17,278 nucleotides of DNA from an uncultured Collinsella sp. (GTDB taxonomy: Bacteria > Actinomycetota > Coriobacteriia > Coriobacteriales > Coriobacteriaceae): contig CABQKL010000034.1 in NCBI GenBank assembly GCA_902464645.1, positions 1 to 17,278 on the forward strand, read 5' to 3'. Position 1 is the stretch's first letter. The number at the start of each line of letters is the position of its first letter. Positions 14,735 through 17,278 of this stretch are shown here, piece by piece. Made by a program: the position numbers and the translations under genes. The notes below the pieces were generated by a model that saw only the letters and a program-made list of their open reading frames with translations, did not search any database and was not told the DNA's origin.

Positions 14735-15418
14735 TTAGATGCCGGCGATTGCGAAGTTGAGCAGCCACTCGGCCAGCGGATACACGGTAACGTCGAAATA
14801 CCGTCCAATCACGTCGATGCCGGTCAACATAGGCAACAGGTACAGCACCAGGATGAGGATGGGCATGGCGTATTGCTGCAGGCGGTAGTAGTTAGAGAGC
14901 GCTTTGCCTTTGAGGAACGGCACGATGATCGACGAGCCGTCGAGTGGCGGAATCGGAATGAGGTTAAAGAACGCGAGCGACAGGTTGACCACAATAAAGG
15001 TGGCACCGAAGTTCATGATTTGGGAAGCCACAGCAAAGGACATGCTGGTGTAGAGGTTGCCGTATGTCGCGTGCATGAGAGCGGCCGCAAGGCATGCCAG
15101 CGCAATGTTCGATGCGGGGCCGGCCACGCTCACCAGGACCTCGTCGCGCTTGGGGTGCTTGAGGTTGTTGAGATAGACGGGCACGGGCTTGGCGAAGGCG
15201 AACACCGGGCCGCCGGCGGCGAGCATCAGCAGCGGCAAGAGAATGGTGCCAAACGGGTCGATGTGGTTGAGCGGGTTGAGCGAGACGCGGCCGCGCGAAC
15301 GGGCCGTCTTATCGCCGAGTGCCCAGGCCGCGGCGGCGTGCGCGCTCTCGTGGATCACGATGCCCACGATGACGGCGGCGGCGCTGGCGAGCAGGTTCAT
15401 GAGGTAGCTGCTGGACAT
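14735..15418 (-). CDS. Site-2-protease-type membrane metalloprotease (peptidase M50)
   Basis: An integral membrane zinc metalloprotease of 227 residues, in the short M50 group that lacks a PDZ domain. The zinc site is HESAH (His23, Glu24, His27) in the first membrane segment. The third ligand lies in the later segment NLIPIPPLDGS (Asp160). NPLNHIDP (48-55) and AGPASN (99-104) are further family marks. About five or six hydrophobic segments are seen. Its substrate cannot be told from sequence; family members cut membrane-bound regulators or leftover signal peptides. GGGGAG lies upstream of the ATG. Location directly before scpA is a recurring arrangement in Gram-positive bacteria, but no functional link is known. 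Confidence 0.93.
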   Translation of the reverse strand: MSSSYLMNLLASAAAVIVGIVIHESAHAAAAWALGDKTARSRGRVSLNPLNHIDPFGTILLPLLMLAAGGPVFAFAKPVPVYLNNLKHPKRDEVLVSVAGPASNIALACLAAALMHATYGNLYTSMSFAVASQIMNFGATFIVVNLSLAFFNLIPIPPLDGSSIIVPFLKGKALSNYYRLQQYAMPILILVLYLLPMLTGIDVIGRYFDVTVYPLAEWLLNFAIAGI

Positions 15419-15427
15419 GTCACTCCC

Positions 15428-15710
15428 CTAGCGGACGCGGCGCGAGGCGCGCGTAAGCAGGTAGTCGGCCACAAACAGGATGACGGCCACGATGGCGTAA
15501 TCCAAGCGGAAGACACCGCCAAAGGGCGAGGTGATAACGCCGTAGCCGGCGATGGCGCTCGGCAGGGCGCGCGAAAGCTCAACGACAAAGCCCACGATCT
15601 GCAGCTTGGCGGTGAGGCCGCTGAAGCACAGCAGCACGGTCATCGCGCTCATAAAGATGCCGCAGATGCGACAAGCGATGGCTATGATGCTCATCGCCAC
15701 GGCGGTGGCT

Positions 15711-15724
<14 letters not shown>
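15428..15724 (-). CDS. Small three-segment membrane protein of unknown function
   Basis: I do not recognise this 98-residue protein. It shows three hydrophobic stretches, near 10-33 (AMSIIAIACRICGIFMSAMT and on), about 36-58 (LQIVGFVVELSRALPSAIAG) and about 70-91 (DYAIVAVILFVADYLLTR), and ends with the basic tail RASRRVR. The GTG start at 15724 is chosen because AGGAG lies seven bases upstream and the 14-base overlap with the ABC-F gene mirrors the scpB-rluB junction. The in-frame ATG at 15694 has no ribosome binding site. The gene lies 9 bases before the M50 protease gene and would be co-expressed with it, so it might be a partner or substrate; that is only inference. Confidence 0.7.

Positions 15725-17278
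<1,554 letters not shown>

Overview
This window looks like core chromosome from a high-GC, Shine-Dalgarno-using member of the Actinomycetota. The class Coriobacteriia (a Collinsella-like gut bacterium) fits best. That placement is inferred from composition, the proteins and the gene order (scpA-scpB-rluB-cmk-plsC-ispH-DUF512-der-plsY-gpsA), not from a database match.

Layout. Every gene recognised lies on the minus strand, so transcription runs from the right edge to the left. From 17278 down to 676 there are 17 closely packed coding regions: an ABC-F ATPase (5' end outside the window), a small unknown membrane protein, a site-2-protease-type M50 metalloprotease, scpA, scpB, an RluB-type pseudouridine synthase, cmk, plsC, ispH, a radical-SAM DUF512 protein, der, plsY, gpsA, rpe, a cysteine desulfurase, a Nif3-like protein, a coiled-coil zinc-ribbon protein and coaBC. 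Most neighbours are 2-20 bases apart or overlap by 4-14 bases. Only two gaps exceed 60 bases (14651-14734 and 12095-12160), so most of the block is probably one long housekeeping transcript. After coaBC come a tRNA-Pro(GGG) gene with encoded CCA and a strong intrinsic terminator (475-509).

How the genes fit together. GpsA, PlsY and PlsC make phosphatidic acid from dihydroxyacetone phosphate; the partner plsX is not here. Cmk supplies CDP and dCDP. CoaBC makes 4'-phosphopantetheine, the precursor of CoA and of the acyl-carrier prosthetic group. IspH ends the MEP isoprenoid pathway. ScpA and ScpB are the condensin accessory subunits for chromosome segregation. Der, RluB and the ABC-F protein act on the ribosome. 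IspH and the DUF512 protein need 4Fe-4S clusters, and the cysteine desulfurase in the same block can supply sulfur for them.

The left 474 bases hold no convincing gene. They contain a hairpin at the extreme left that may be the end of an IS200/IS605-type element, and three loosely related units of about 60-75 bases, each with a stem-loop of different sequence. That array is the least explained structure here. I found no defence system, CRISPR array, prophage or obviously new multi-gene system; the open questions are the DUF512 protein, the 98-residue membrane protein, the altered zinc ribbon and the left-edge array.
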